From Dysgonomonas sp. 25 (GTDB lineage: Bacteria > Bacteroidota > Bacteroidia > Bacteroidales > Dysgonomonadaceae): a DNA stretch of 64,000 nucleotides. Position numbers and translations under genes: made by a program. The notes under the pieces are model-generated. The model saw only the letters and a list, made by a program, of their open reading frames with translations. It searched no databases and was not told the DNA's origin. Each line of letters begins with the position of its first letter. Positions within the stretch are counted from its first letter, which is position 1. The DNA is taken from NCBI RefSeq assembly GCF_010501075.1, contig NZ_QVMN01000001.1, positions 434,001 to 498,000 on the forward strand, written 5' to 3'. This document shows positions 36,786 to 44,751 of the stretch, piece by piece.

Positions 36786-37316
36786 ATGAAACGATTTATC
36801 TTTATTATACTTCTGTGTATTGCAGTTAGTAGCGTGAAAGCGCAAATCAATGGCGAAAGTAAAATATCTTTCGCAACGACTATCGGAACGGGATTATCCA
36901 TGAGTACACCGTCCTCCACTCCTTTCACATGGCAGGTCTTGGGGTATTACAAGCTGACCGATAGATGGTCTGTCGGAATAGGAACGGGCTTATCATTTTA
37001 TGAGAAAGCGCTTATCCCTGTGTATGGAAGTATAAGGTTTCAAATCGGCAGGGAAAGAAAGTTTACGCCTTATGCCGAATATGCTACCGGATATTCTTTT
37101 GCCCCGTCCGGTAATACCAACGGCGGATTTTTCATGAACCCTTCTATCGGGATTCAATACCCGCTGAAAAATAAAATGAAGTTGCAACTGGCGGTTGGCT
37201 ATGAGTTGCAGGAGCTAGAACGGTTAAAGAAACAGACCGACAGTTATTTTCATAAAGAATTTGAAGAAAAACTTAGCCATCATACTATATCAATCAAATT
37301 AGGATTATGCTTTTAA
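36786..37316 (+). CDS. Small outer-membrane beta-barrel protein
   Basis: A 176-residue exported protein (signal peptide MKRFIFIILLCIAVSSVKAQ). The mature part alternates short amphipathic strands with Gly turns (SVGIGTGLSFYEKALIPVYG, YAEYATGYSF, GIQYPLKNKMKLQLAVGYEL) and ends in LGLCF, an aromatic C-terminal residue as in many barrels. It is tightly coupled to DUF2271 copy 2, so it may hold or expose the flavoprotein at the outer membrane. No named family is assigned. Confidence 0.7.
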   Translation: MKRFIFIILLCIAVSSVKAQINGESKISFATTIGTGLSMSTPSSTPFTWQVLGYYKLTDRWSVGIGTGLSFYEKALIPVYGSIRFQIGRERKFTPYAEYATGYSFAPSGNTNGGFFMNPSIGIQYPLKNKMKLQLAVGYELQELERLKKQTDSYFHKEFEEKLSHHTISIKLGLCF

Positions 37317-37533
37317 TGATATGTCTAAGGTGTTGGTATTCATTCCAAACCTCATAGTCATAGATATGTAAACCACAAAAAAATCAGAGTTTTAATATTA
37401 ACCCTTTAAAAATTACATTTATGGACAGTTCATGAAAATCGTCTAAAAAAGCCACTAAAAATTCCAGTGAATCAAGTTAAACATCCCGTTATGACAAAGA
37501 ATCTTTCATTAAATCATTTAAAGTCAGAAAATT

Positions 37534-38158
37534 ATGGATAAAAACTGGAATTTGAAGTTATTCAGCTTATTGTCTGATACTTCATTAGTTACAAACGAAG
37601 AAATGGAAAATGCCTATGGGTGCTTTACGAAACATATGAAAGCGGTCAGCCAGCCTGAAACAGACTATTCAGAAGTCTATCGAATGCTGAATGATACTCG
37701 TATTGAGTTGACATTTCTACAATTACTTTATCGGTACGAGGAGGGGGAAAAATGCCCTGAAATTTGCCTATCTACGGAAAGCAACCTTATTTCTTGAGTC
37801 TGAAATTGATTTGCTAAAACTTGCTTTTCCACAGGCGAATCAGTCATCTGTTAATATCAAATCTAACAATTCCAAAGTCTATTTTATCCCCAAGCCCAAA
37901 GAAGGATTGGGGATTGATAGTATGGGAGAATTCGCCATTTCTTTTGAGTTCTCCGGGCAGTTCCTTAATGACGAAGGCAATCCCGCACCGTACATCCATA
38001 TCGCCCATGCTCTGGAACAAGCCTTTAACTTTACTTTCGGGGATGCCTACAAATCAAAAGAACGAGTATTTAAGCGCAAGCCGTTCAACCTTACCAAAGC
38101 GTTGGATTACCTGAAAAACCTTATTACTAAAGCCAGCCGTAAACAAGATGTAAAATAA
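37534..38158 (+). pseudogene. Frameshifted mobile-element gene (RteC-like)
   Basis: Two frames make one protein. The first (37534-37797) ends shortly after RIELTFLQLLYRYEEG. From about 37742 the +2 frame continues NALKFAYLRKATLFLESEID and runs to 38158 (AFNFTFGDAYKSKERVFKRK, FNLTKALDYLKN). Removing one base in the GGGGGAAAAA run near 37742-37752 joins them into about 208 residues, close to RteC length. The likeness to RteC, the excision/mobilisation regulator of Bacteroides elements, rests on the C-terminal pattern only. A sequencing error in the homopolymer is a possible alternative. Confidence 0.55.
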
Positions 38159-38310
38159 CTATTTTGCAATAACCTAAAAACAAGATAGTTACAGAAAATA
38201 TATAGGGGAGTCCATAGGGATTCCCCTATTTTATTTGCTTTGTTCTTCTGAATTTTGCTTCGTCAATGCATTGGATATAAGAAGTATTAATCTGTAAAAC
38301 GAAGCAAATC

Positions 38311-38667
38311 ATGTATATCAATAATGAAGATTTTGAAAAGTGGATGCAGAAGCTATCCAAGAAATTGAGTGAAATTGGTCAGGACTTGAAATCACTGATA
38401 AATACCAAAGAAGTATTTAGCGAAGACGAAACCCTGCTTGACAATCAGGATTTAGCCTTTCTCTTAAAGGTATCGTATCGAACTTTACAGCGGTATCGTT
38501 CCAGTAAAAAACTACCTTTCTTTATGATAGCCCACAAAACCTATTACCGCACTTCGGACGTTCGGGAATTTGTCCGTAGTCACATGGATTTTCAAACCTA
38601 TCAAGACTTTGAGAAGAAGCATCCAAAGCCCAAAGACAAGGATGAAAAAGACGAAAAAGAGGAATGA
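38311..38667 (+). CDS. HTH (excisionase-like) DNA-binding protein
   Basis: A 118-residue protein of the family found in Bacteroides mobilisable transposons. The central helix-turn-helix NQDLAFLLKVSYRTLQRYRS followed by the wing KLPFFMIAHKTYYRTSDVRE is MerR/excisionase-like. The C-terminus is a Lys/Asp/Glu tail. It lies between the RteC-like gene and the oriT-like region. Two related genes (44752 and 45326) flank the cargo on the other side. Confidence 0.8.
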   Translation: MYINNEDFEKWMQKLSKKLSEIGQDLKSLINTKEVFSEDETLLDNQDLAFLLKVSYRTLQRYRSSKKLPFFMIAHKTYYRTSDVREFVRSHMDFQTYQDFEKKHPKPKDKDEKDEKEE

Positions 38668-38943
38668 TTCTGCCTTTTTACGCTTTAAGCAGAATAGAGC
38701 AAATGAAGGAGGCTTGTTTTGGTTTACGCCTCCTGTAAATAGCTCCGCATTTAGCAGAAACAACCTCGCCTACCGGCTCTGTTTGTTTCGCTAAATTAAG
38801 CAAGAGGGAACTGGACTTCGTCCTGTTCTTCCTCTTGCCCTGCGGGGCAAAGCCTTCGGCTTTAGTGCTTTAGGATAAAGCACAGTTATAACACTTGCTA
38901 TAACTCGAATTGATGTACAATTCTATTTGAGCAAGTTATATAT
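38668..38943 (+). other. oriT-like region of mobilisation module 1
   Basis: A noncoding 276-bp stretch packed with stems: ATTCTGC/GCAGAAT (38673-38697), AGGAGGC/GCCTCCT (38707-38734), AAAGCC-TTC-GGCTTT (38849-38863), GTGCTTTA-GGA-TAAAGCAC (38865-38883) and AGTTATA/TATAACT (38884-38905). It also holds the 15-bp core at 38834. Position directly before the mobilisation genes, stem density and a core shared with module 2 make an origin of transfer likely. The nick site cannot be fixed by eye. Confidence 0.55.
38834..38848 (+). repeat. 15-bp core shared by both oriT-like regions (copy 1)
   Basis: CTTGCCCTGCGGGGC; the identical 15 bp occurs on the minus strand at 62826-62840. It is an imperfect palindrome when extended by one base (TTGCCCTGCGGGGCAA). 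Confidence 0.7.
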
Positions 38944-39579
38944 ATGAATAGCTATAAAATAGTTATAACTATGGCTAAACAGAATAGAAATATCATATTT
39001 ACGACAATAGCGATAGAAGCGGAAACGGACAAGTTGATAGAAAAACTTTGTAAACGCTATTCGCTGAAAAAAGGAGAAATTACAAAACTGGCTTTCCTAT
39101 ATCTGGATAAAGCCCATATCAACCCTGCGGATGCGCCTGAATCGGTAAAGACGGAACTTGCCAAAATCAACAAACGGCAGGATGATATTATCCGTTTCAT
39201 TCGCAGCTATGAGGAAGATAAGCTAAACCCGATGATACGAACAAGCCATTCAATCGCTACCCGTTTTGATACTGCCGTGAAAGAACAGAAAGGATTAATA
39301 ACTTCTGAAATAGAGCAAAGCCGGGAATTACAGGACAATGTTCTGAAAAAGATAAGCGAAACATTCAACCAACATGCCGGAGTGATTAACAACCAAGCTA
39401 AACAGATAAACGAGCTTGTCCAATCCATAAACGCATCATCAAAGAGGCAGGAACGGAATAATAATAAACTTTTGAAACTGATTTCCCTTTATTCGGAACT
39501 GGCTATTTGTGGAGTTATGGACGGTAAGCGGAAAGAGAACCTAAGAGCCGAAATAAACGACCTAATAAATGAAAAGTAA
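38944..39579 (+). CDS. BfmA/BtgA-like mobilisation accessory protein
   Basis: A 211-residue protein. The start MNSYKIVITMAKQNRN allows ATG 38944 or 38971. A ribbon-helix-helix-like N-terminus (TTIAIEAETDKLIEKLCKRY) resembles oriT-binding accessory proteins. The rest is a long helical, Gln/Asn/Lys-rich region typical of BtgA/BfmA proteins of Bacteroides. A palindrome ATAGTTATAACTAT (38959-38972) overlaps the second start codon and may be an autoregulatory site. The relaxase follows after 3 bp. Confidence 0.8.
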   Translation: MNSYKIVITMAKQNRNIIFTTIAIEAETDKLIEKLCKRYSLKKGEITKLAFLYLDKAHINPADAPESVKTELAKINKRQDDIIRFIRSYEEDKLNPMIRTSHSIATRFDTAVKEQKGLITSEIEQSRELQDNVLKKISETFNQHAGVINNQAKQINELVQSINASSKRQERNNNKLLKLISLYSELAICGVMDGKRKENLRAEINDLINEK

Positions 39580-39582
39580 GCC

Positions 39583-40395
39583 ATGAATATAGATTTCCCG
39601 CCACCGTCCAAAGGCACATATAACAATGCAGGCAGTAGCCGAAAGCTATGTAATTATCTGGAACATGAGGACATGGAACGCATGGAGCAAGGAATCTATA
39701 CAGAGGGCTTTTTCAACCTGACAGATGATAATATCTATAAATCACAGGTCGTAAAAGATATAGATAGTAATATCGGTCAGCTATTAAAAACGGATGCCAA
39801 GTTTTATGCTATCCATGTAAGCCCATCGGAAAAAGAACTTCGGGCAGTGGGAACTACCGAACAGGAACAAGCCGAATCCATGAAACGGTATATACGTGAA
39901 GTAGTTATTCCCGAATATGCCAAAAACTTCAATAAAGGGCTATCGGCAGAGGATATAAAGTTTTACGGTAAGATACATTTCAGTCGAGACAGGTCAAACA
40001 ACAAGCAGAATATGCACTGCCATTTGATTGTCAGCCGTAAAGACCAATCTAATAAAAAGAAACTATCCCCACTAACCAACCACAAGAACACCACGAAAGG
40101 AATGGTTAAGGGCGGTTTTGATAGGAAGAACTTGTTCCAACAGGCAGAGCAGGGATTTGATAGGCTATTTGACTACAAACGGGAACTAATCGAATCTTTT
40201 GAATACTACAATACTATGAAGAACGGCAGTATTTCCGACCAACTCAATATGCAGGAACGACAGATTGCCGATGAAAGAAAAAAAACAGATATGCAGGAAG
40301 AATTGACTGAAAACAAGGTTGCATATAAGCAAGATAACAGTAATGAGGAACGATCAATAAAACCACCCAAGAAAAATAGAGGTTTTAAGCAGTAA
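39583..40395 (+). CDS. DUF5712/BtgB-type relaxase
   Basis: A 270-residue mobilisation nuclease. It opens MNIDFPPPSKGTYNNAGSS and has the metal-binding HUH-like histidine pair MHCHLIVSRKD plus the segment FYAIHVSPSEKEL, both diagnostic of the BtgB group. It nicks oriT and pilots the strand for transfer using conjugation machinery of a helper element; no transfer genes are seen here. It is coupled to the BtgA-like gene. It ends 4 bp from the convergent SIR2 gene, so the defence cargo abuts it directly. Confidence 0.82.
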   Translation: MNIDFPPPSKGTYNNAGSSRKLCNYLEHEDMERMEQGIYTEGFFNLTDDNIYKSQVVKDIDSNIGQLLKTDAKFYAIHVSPSEKELRAVGTTEQEQAESMKRYIREVVIPEYAKNFNKGLSAEDIKFYGKIHFSRDRSNNKQNMHCHLIVSRKDQSNKKKLSPLTNHKNTTKGMVKGGFDRKNLFQQAEQGFDRLFDYKRELIESFEYYNTMKNGSISDQLNMQERQIADERKKTDMQEELTENKVAYKQDNSNEERSIKPPKKNRGFKQ

Positions 40396-40399
40396 ACTA

Positions 40400-41449
40400 T
40401 TAATCAAAAGGTGATCCTTCAGGTTCTCCAATGTGCTTAGTGAAAAAATCCTTATTCATTATTTGTGTCATGAAATCTTTTGCTGTTTGATTTACTAAAA
40501 GTAATTGATTTTCATTTTTCAACTTTAATCTGTCAGATATCCGACTTTTTTCGGTTTCTTCGGGACAACTGAAAGGTGCAACATTGATAACTCTCAACTC
40601 ACTTCTCATGTTGAGGGCTTGAGATATAATGATATTCACATATTCGTCTGCATAGGAGTAGCCAATAATCACTATTATCTTAGCCTCTTCAAGACAAGCT
40701 ATCCTAAGAATTGACGAATAATAAAAATAAGGATCGACTGAAGTCATTTTATGTTGGATTCCGAAGATTAATTCAGGTTCATCTTCTATTTTTTCACTTT
40801 GATAAAGTTTGTCATTATTTATATACCAATTAATTGATCCGTGCAGTTTGTATAAATTATAATGTTTCCCTAATGTATTTTCAAAATTAGACGAATGCCA
40901 TTCATGAGTTTCTTGTGTAAAACCTAATTCAATAACTTTTTCTCTGCCAACAACATTTTCAAAACACAAGTCATAATTCAAAGTGAATATTTTCATCAAC
41001 TGCCCAACATCCGTAGATAGAGAAATGAATGATTGCCAATAATTTGCGCCATCATAATTTCTTAAACCAACCCATTTGTTTAGTTGTCTTCTTATTAGTT
41101 TATGAAAACGTTTAATATTGTCGAAATTATTGCCGGCTAAGTCGAGTAGTCTAATATTCCATGTTCCAATAAAAGGATACATTATATTACTTTCTCTTTT
41201 TTCAATTTCGGTAATAACAACAAGTAATCTTTCTACATTAAATGGTTCATCAAATTTTCCTAATATACCATCTGAATAATTTATACTACTTTTCAAATAG
41301 TAGTATAAATCTCGGTATGGTTTCCATTCTATATTCTCTATTATAAGCTTTTCAATTTCTTGAACCATAGCATTTGACATTGGGATGCCAGCGTCTACAC
41401 TAGCCCCTGCGCCAAATAAAAACAACAAGTCATCTCCTTTTATTTCCAT
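40400..41449 (-). CDS. SIR2-domain NADase-like effector, partner of Argonaute
   Basis: A 349-residue SIR2-like protein. The NAD-binding GAGASVDAGIP is at residues 13-23, the catalytic Asn and Asp in TLNYD at 156-160, the catalytic His in LHGSINW at 202-208, and a C-terminal Rossmann strand IVIIGYSYADEYV near 255-267. These are the residues needed for NAD+ cleavage in defence SIR2 proteins. The protein ends soon after the SIR2 fold, so no APAZ domain is fused to it, unlike most SIR2/short-Argonaute systems. It starts 11 bp after the Argonaute stop. Confidence 0.85.
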   Translation of the reverse strand: MEIKGDDLLFLFGAGASVDAGIPMSNAMVQEIEKLIIENIEWKPYRDLYYYLKSSINYSDGILGKFDEPFNVERLLVVITEIEKRESNIMYPFIGTWNIRLLDLAGNNFDNIKRFHKLIRRQLNKWVGLRNYDGANYWQSFISLSTDVGQLMKIFTLNYDLCFENVVGREKVIELGFTQETHEWHSSNFENTLGKHYNLYKLHGSINWYINNDKLYQSEKIEDEPELIFGIQHKMTSVDPYFYYSSILRIACLEEAKIIVIIGYSYADEYVNIIISQALNMRSELRVINVAPFSCPEETEKSRISDRLKLKNENQLLLVNQTAKDFMTQIMNKDFFTKHIGEPEGSPFD

Positions 41450-41460
41450 TTATTATACTT

Positions 41461-43368
41461 TTATAAAAACCATGGTTTATCATTGGATATTGAACCTTCT
41501 TCATAGCCACTTATATGCTCAAAGGCTTCTGTATATTTTGCAATAATTTGAGAATAATATATAGATATTGGAATCGATTTTGCATTAAACCCTCGCCAAT
41601 TAGCTCCTGATAAATTCAATATATCTTGAAGAAAGGTCTGCTCATCTAAATTTTTCTTATTATTTGTACTTAAGAATTTTATATGAACAGGGTTAGATAA
41701 TCTTTTGTCAACAACTTCTTTTCCATATAGCAATCCTTCAAACCACACTATATATTCATCTTTGGATAGTTTTACAAAACTGCTTTCATATGGAACTAAA
41801 GTGTTGTGAAAACTGTATCCAAAATATTTATTATCAATATTTACTTTAATTACAACAAGCTCAATATCAGTCACTTGTTTAACCGCATCAGAAATGGCAT
41901 TTATTTCTTTTTTCTTTATTTTAAAAGGCAAATGTAAAACACATGTTTCATAATTTGCCTGTTGACTGTCTTTTAAAATATTAACTAAATTACTTGTTAG
42001 TTTTTGTAGATAAGATGACTCTGATGTTTCATCTGCTAAGACTTCTAGTGTTTTATATAAACCACTAGAATCTAAACATACTGTATATGCGAAATATTTG
42101 GAAATTTCTCCAGTGTCACGATTCTTTTTATGTGAACTTCCAATTCCCAGTATTAAACAATTCTTATTACTTGGTTTTACAACCCATGGTATTCCACCTA
42201 TTTTTGCGAACATTGCTAAGGCAATGTTCGATGTTGACCATTTTAAAGAATTTCTTTCTCCTAATTTTCGATAATTAATAACTTGTAATGGCAAGTCATT
42301 TTTTATAAAGTTATATTTTAAATAATAATAATGATTAGAAGCTGGAATATCTTCAATATCAATAGCACAATCCTCTATATATATCCCAATAACTTTTTTA
42401 TCATTATTGATTTCCTGTAAATTCTTTACAGTATCTACGACTTTCAATAAACTATTATTAGAATAATCCTCTATCTTAATTTGCTTGACATTTTTTACAT
42501 TTATATCTATCCCAAACATTTGTTCTAAACCGGGAAACGTACCAGGATTCAGTTTTCCTGTTAGGCTTAAGTACAATTCATTTGCGAACGATTTGAAGCG
42601 ATCTTCAAAAATAAAAGCAAACATAACTTCTTGTCCAATATTTTTATATGGTCCAAAATTCCGTATGCCTTGAAATTGTGAGTTAGCACTATTATCATTA
42701 TTAAATATATATTCTTTTTTATTTAAATGAAAGACTGTAGTTTTTATTAAGTCTCGTTCGATTTTTATTGTTTGCTCTTCTGTTCCTATGTTTTCAATTA
42801 TATCGTAAATAGCAGATATAAAGTTTTGAATAAGCCTAAATTTATCAGAATAATAATTCTTATTACTTCTGCCATGCATATCTAAACTTAAACTCAATAT
42901 TTGGACTTGCCGGTCAAACAGTGTATCATCACTTTTACGAAACTTAAAATCGATTATAAATCCATATGTCTTTTGTTCTTCCAAATAATAAGGTGATAAA
43001 TATATAATCCTATCCCCTTGCGGGTAAGATTCTATCATGAAATCTATATAATCATCCGTGAATTTTCTTTTTACCTCATACTCAAAAGGACATCCTTTGT
43101 TTTTTAAGACATTTATTAGCTGATTAAAAAGATATCGTTTGGATAATCCTATGGAATATGTCGAATCAGCAAGGAATTCTTCAAACTCATTCTTTTGCAC
43201 AAAAGACACCCAATATTTCGCATAATCTTTAGAATGTTCTGTTTGAGGCAGACTATATAAAAAAGTATCATCCTCTTTACTATCATCCTGTTCTTTAATT
43301 TTTCTGTAAACCTTAAAAGAAAAATTCTGATTATATATTGGAAGTATATTTAGCCTGATATTTGCCAT
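41461..43368 (-). CDS. Prokaryotic Argonaute-like protein with degenerate PIWI domain
   Basis: A 635-residue protein. Residues 1-200 look like an N/APAZ-like region (SPYYLEEQKTYGFIIDFKF). Residues about 240-380 are a MID domain with the 5'-phosphate-site pattern K351...LPLQ(362). From about 383 a PIWI domain follows (NIALAMFAKIGGIPWVV, LILGIGSS, and the final KSIPISIYYSQIIAKY). In active PIWI the first catalytic Asp sits in the GxD turn; here G410 stands there, so slicing is unlikely. There is no PAZ domain. With the SIR2 partner this predicts guide-directed sensing and NAD depletion against invading DNA. Confidence 0.75.
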   Translation of the reverse strand: MANIRLNILPIYNQNFSFKVYRKIKEQDDSKEDDTFLYSLPQTEHSKDYAKYWVSFVQKNEFEEFLADSTYSIGLSKRYLFNQLINVLKNKGCPFEYEVKRKFTDDYIDFMIESYPQGDRIIYLSPYYLEEQKTYGFIIDFKFRKSDDTLFDRQVQILSLSLDMHGRSNKNYYSDKFRLIQNFISAIYDIIENIGTEEQTIKIERDLIKTTVFHLNKKEYIFNNDNSANSQFQGIRNFGPYKNIGQEVMFAFIFEDRFKSFANELYLSLTGKLNPGTFPGLEQMFGIDINVKNVKQIKIEDYSNNSLLKVVDTVKNLQEINNDKKVIGIYIEDCAIDIEDIPASNHYYYLKYNFIKNDLPLQVINYRKLGERNSLKWSTSNIALAMFAKIGGIPWVVKPSNKNCLILGIGSSHKKNRDTGEISKYFAYTVCLDSSGLYKTLEVLADETSESSYLQKLTSNLVNILKDSQQANYETCVLHLPFKIKKKEINAISDAVKQVTDIELVVIKVNIDNKYFGYSFHNTLVPYESSFVKLSKDEYIVWFEGLLYGKEVVDKRLSNPVHIKFLSTNNKKNLDEQTFLQDILNLSGANWRGFNAKSIPISIYYSQIIAKYTEAFEHISGYEEGSISNDKPWFL

Positions 43369-43406
43369 TTTCTTAAATCGAATAATTACTAACTACATGT
43401 TTTTCA

Positions 43407-43414
43407 CAAAGATA
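43407..43414 (-). promoter_or_regulatory. Proximal -7 box of the Argonaute-SIR2 operon
   Basis: Minus-strand TATCTTTG, matching TAnnTTTG and giving a leader of about 32 nt before the ATG at 43368. No -33 element is clear. Confidence 0.45.
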
Positions 43415-43562
43415 CTCATTTTTCTATTATTTTGTATTATGAAAAACTTTGGAATTTCTATGACTTCATATTATGAACAAACGTTTGCGTATAGTTATTA
43501 GATGTATAAATTCTCAATTTTAAAAACAAAAAGTAAATGAGTGTTTATTTTCATTTGATTTA

Positions 43563-43593
43563 CAAAGATACATTTCGGTAATAGAACATCAAC
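43563..43593 (-). promoter_or_regulatory. Distal promoter toward the Argonaute gene
   Basis: Minus-strand -7 TATCTTTG (43563-43570) with GTTG (43590-43593) 19 nt upstream. It would give a leader of about 190 nt. Otherwise the 374-bp gap 43369-43742 is AT-rich and noncoding. Confidence 0.45.
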
Positions 43594-43609
43594 ACCAAGC
43601 CGTAAGCGG

Positions 43610-43659
43610 TTTTTAGAAATTTCTTCCTTTTCATGCTGAAAAGAGTAAATTTCTAAAAA
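43610..43659. repeat. Large two-part hairpin between TIR and Argonaute genes
   Basis: TTTTTAGAAATTT (43610-43622) pairs perfectly with 43647-43659, and inside it CTTTTCA (43627-43633) pairs with TGAAAAG (43637-43643) around TGC: 20 pairs with a small internal loop. It lies 84 nt past the TIR stop on that transcript and upstream of the Argonaute promoters, so it may be a terminator or an element boundary. Confidence 0.65.
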
Positions 43660-43742
43660 GTGTTGTCTTATCTATTCTCTACATGAGTGCGATGTATATC
43701 AATTAAAAAAAGAAAAAATATACTAAGTTAGTTTGTTGAAAT

Positions 43743-44438
43743 TTATGGAGTTACAAGTTCCGCTAACTTAGCAGCAACGTCTACCATTGACTCCTCGATA
43801 GTACTCAAGCCACTTCGTGAGCCAAGTAAAGGGCTTACCTCACGTAAATCTTCAAAAGTTGTGTTATGTACAATAGGAACAAGCAAATCACGAGCTAGAA
43901 GAGCAGAAAGTTCCTTGTCAGCAATTCCCTCTCCTTTAACGCGTTTAAGAAAAGAAGGAGTAACTAATACGATACCAACACGAGACTTTGCCAATCCTTT
44001 ATCGATTTCACGGAGTAACGATGAGCCTAACAAAACATCTTTTTCGCTAAACCAAACGGAGACACCCTTCGATTCTAGTAAATCATGTAGTTCTTTAGCT
44101 GCACCTTTTCGATCATCCCAAGCGTGGCAAAGAAAAACATCTCGTAGATCTGGCAAATCCGAACGCTTTTCTACATTTTCACGGACAGGTGTAAGAGTTC
44201 GAATTTCTGCAGGGGTATATAAAATAGTAGAACCTGCTGAAGACCAACGCGCTTTAGTTTTAGTTTGTCCACCACTACTGTTACGACTTCCAGAATTATA
44301 AGAAGAATAAGATGAGGAGTAGGAGGAATACGAGGAATACGAATTGTAACTACGATTATAACGACTACCACATGCAGGACAGTTTGCTGCTGCACTTGCT
44401 GTTCGATGACCATTTACTGGTGCTGTACATCTTGCCAT
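43743..44438 (-). CDS. TIR-domain protein with N-terminal zinc-ribbon and Ser/Tyr linker
   Basis: The ATG at 44438 (MARCTAPVNGHRTASA) is chosen; the longer frame from 44507 adds unrelated hydrophobic residues. In 231 residues there are three parts. First, a CHCC cluster (C4, H11, C20, C23) likely binds zinc. Second, a low-complexity Tyr/Ser linker spans about 28-55. Third, a TIR domain runs from about 98 (DVFLCHAWDDRKG, VSVWFSEKDVLLGSS, GIVLVTPSFLKR). Bacterial TIR domains often cleave NAD+ in defence; the catalytic Glu cannot be fixed with certainty here (E132 and E144 are candidates). It is a separate unit from the Argonaute pair. Confidence 0.8.
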   Translation of the reverse strand: MARCTAPVNGHRTASAAANCPACGSRYNRSYNSYSSYSSYSSSYSSYNSGSRNSSGGQTKTKARWSSAGSTILYTPAEIRTLTPVRENVEKRSDLPDLRDVFLCHAWDDRKGAAKELHDLLESKGVSVWFSEKDVLLGSSLLREIDKGLAKSRVGIVLVTPSFLKRVKGEGIADKELSALLARDLLVPIVHNTTFEDLREVSPLLGSRSGLSTIEESMVDVAAKLAELVTP

Positions 44439-44751
44439 ATTTTTTACATTTAAAAGATTATATAACAGACAATAACAAAGAGGGTGCCAACTGTTAATAG
44501 AAAACAAAGCAACTTTATTTCGCAGTCATACATGTCAAAATGTCTTAATGGGGCGAGTTTCGTCTTTTAAAATATGCCAAATATTCATTTTAGGCGAAAG
44601 GTTAATTCAACTTGTATTGATTCTAGTCACAAACTTCCTCTCTCTGCCACTTTATCAACTTTCTGAAAACCAATTTATATTTCAGTTTTCTTTGTCGGTA
44701 AATCATTGCAATGATACCGATTTAAGTAATAACATTAAAAAGAAAACAAAT
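44439..44751. other. Divergent gap between TIR and HTH genes
   Basis: About 313 bp without an ORF. The perfect palindrome at 44702-44715 is the only clear signal; CTTTG-type boxes on both strands lack the TA of the -7 consensus. Confidence 0.35.
44702..44715. promoter_or_regulatory. Perfect 14-bp palindrome, candidate operator
   Basis: ATCATTGCAATGAT, 36 bp before the ATG of the HTH gene at 44752; a plausible self-binding site of that regulator. Confidence 0.45.

Noticed and set aside
44238-44360. Tandem repeat resembling a small CRISPR or minisatellite
   Set aside because: It encodes the Ser/Tyr linker of the TIR protein; the repeats are short codon-level ones without spacers. No CRISPR array was seen in the window.
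40400-44438. SIR2 plus TIR as a Thoeris system
   Set aside because: The SIR2 protein shows no SLOG or macro domain, is coupled to the Argonaute, and the TIR gene is a separate unit with a zinc ribbon.
44439-44507. Longer TIR protein starting at 44507
   Set aside because: The added 23 residues are hydrophobic and unlike the family; the conserved start MARCTAPV is at 44438.
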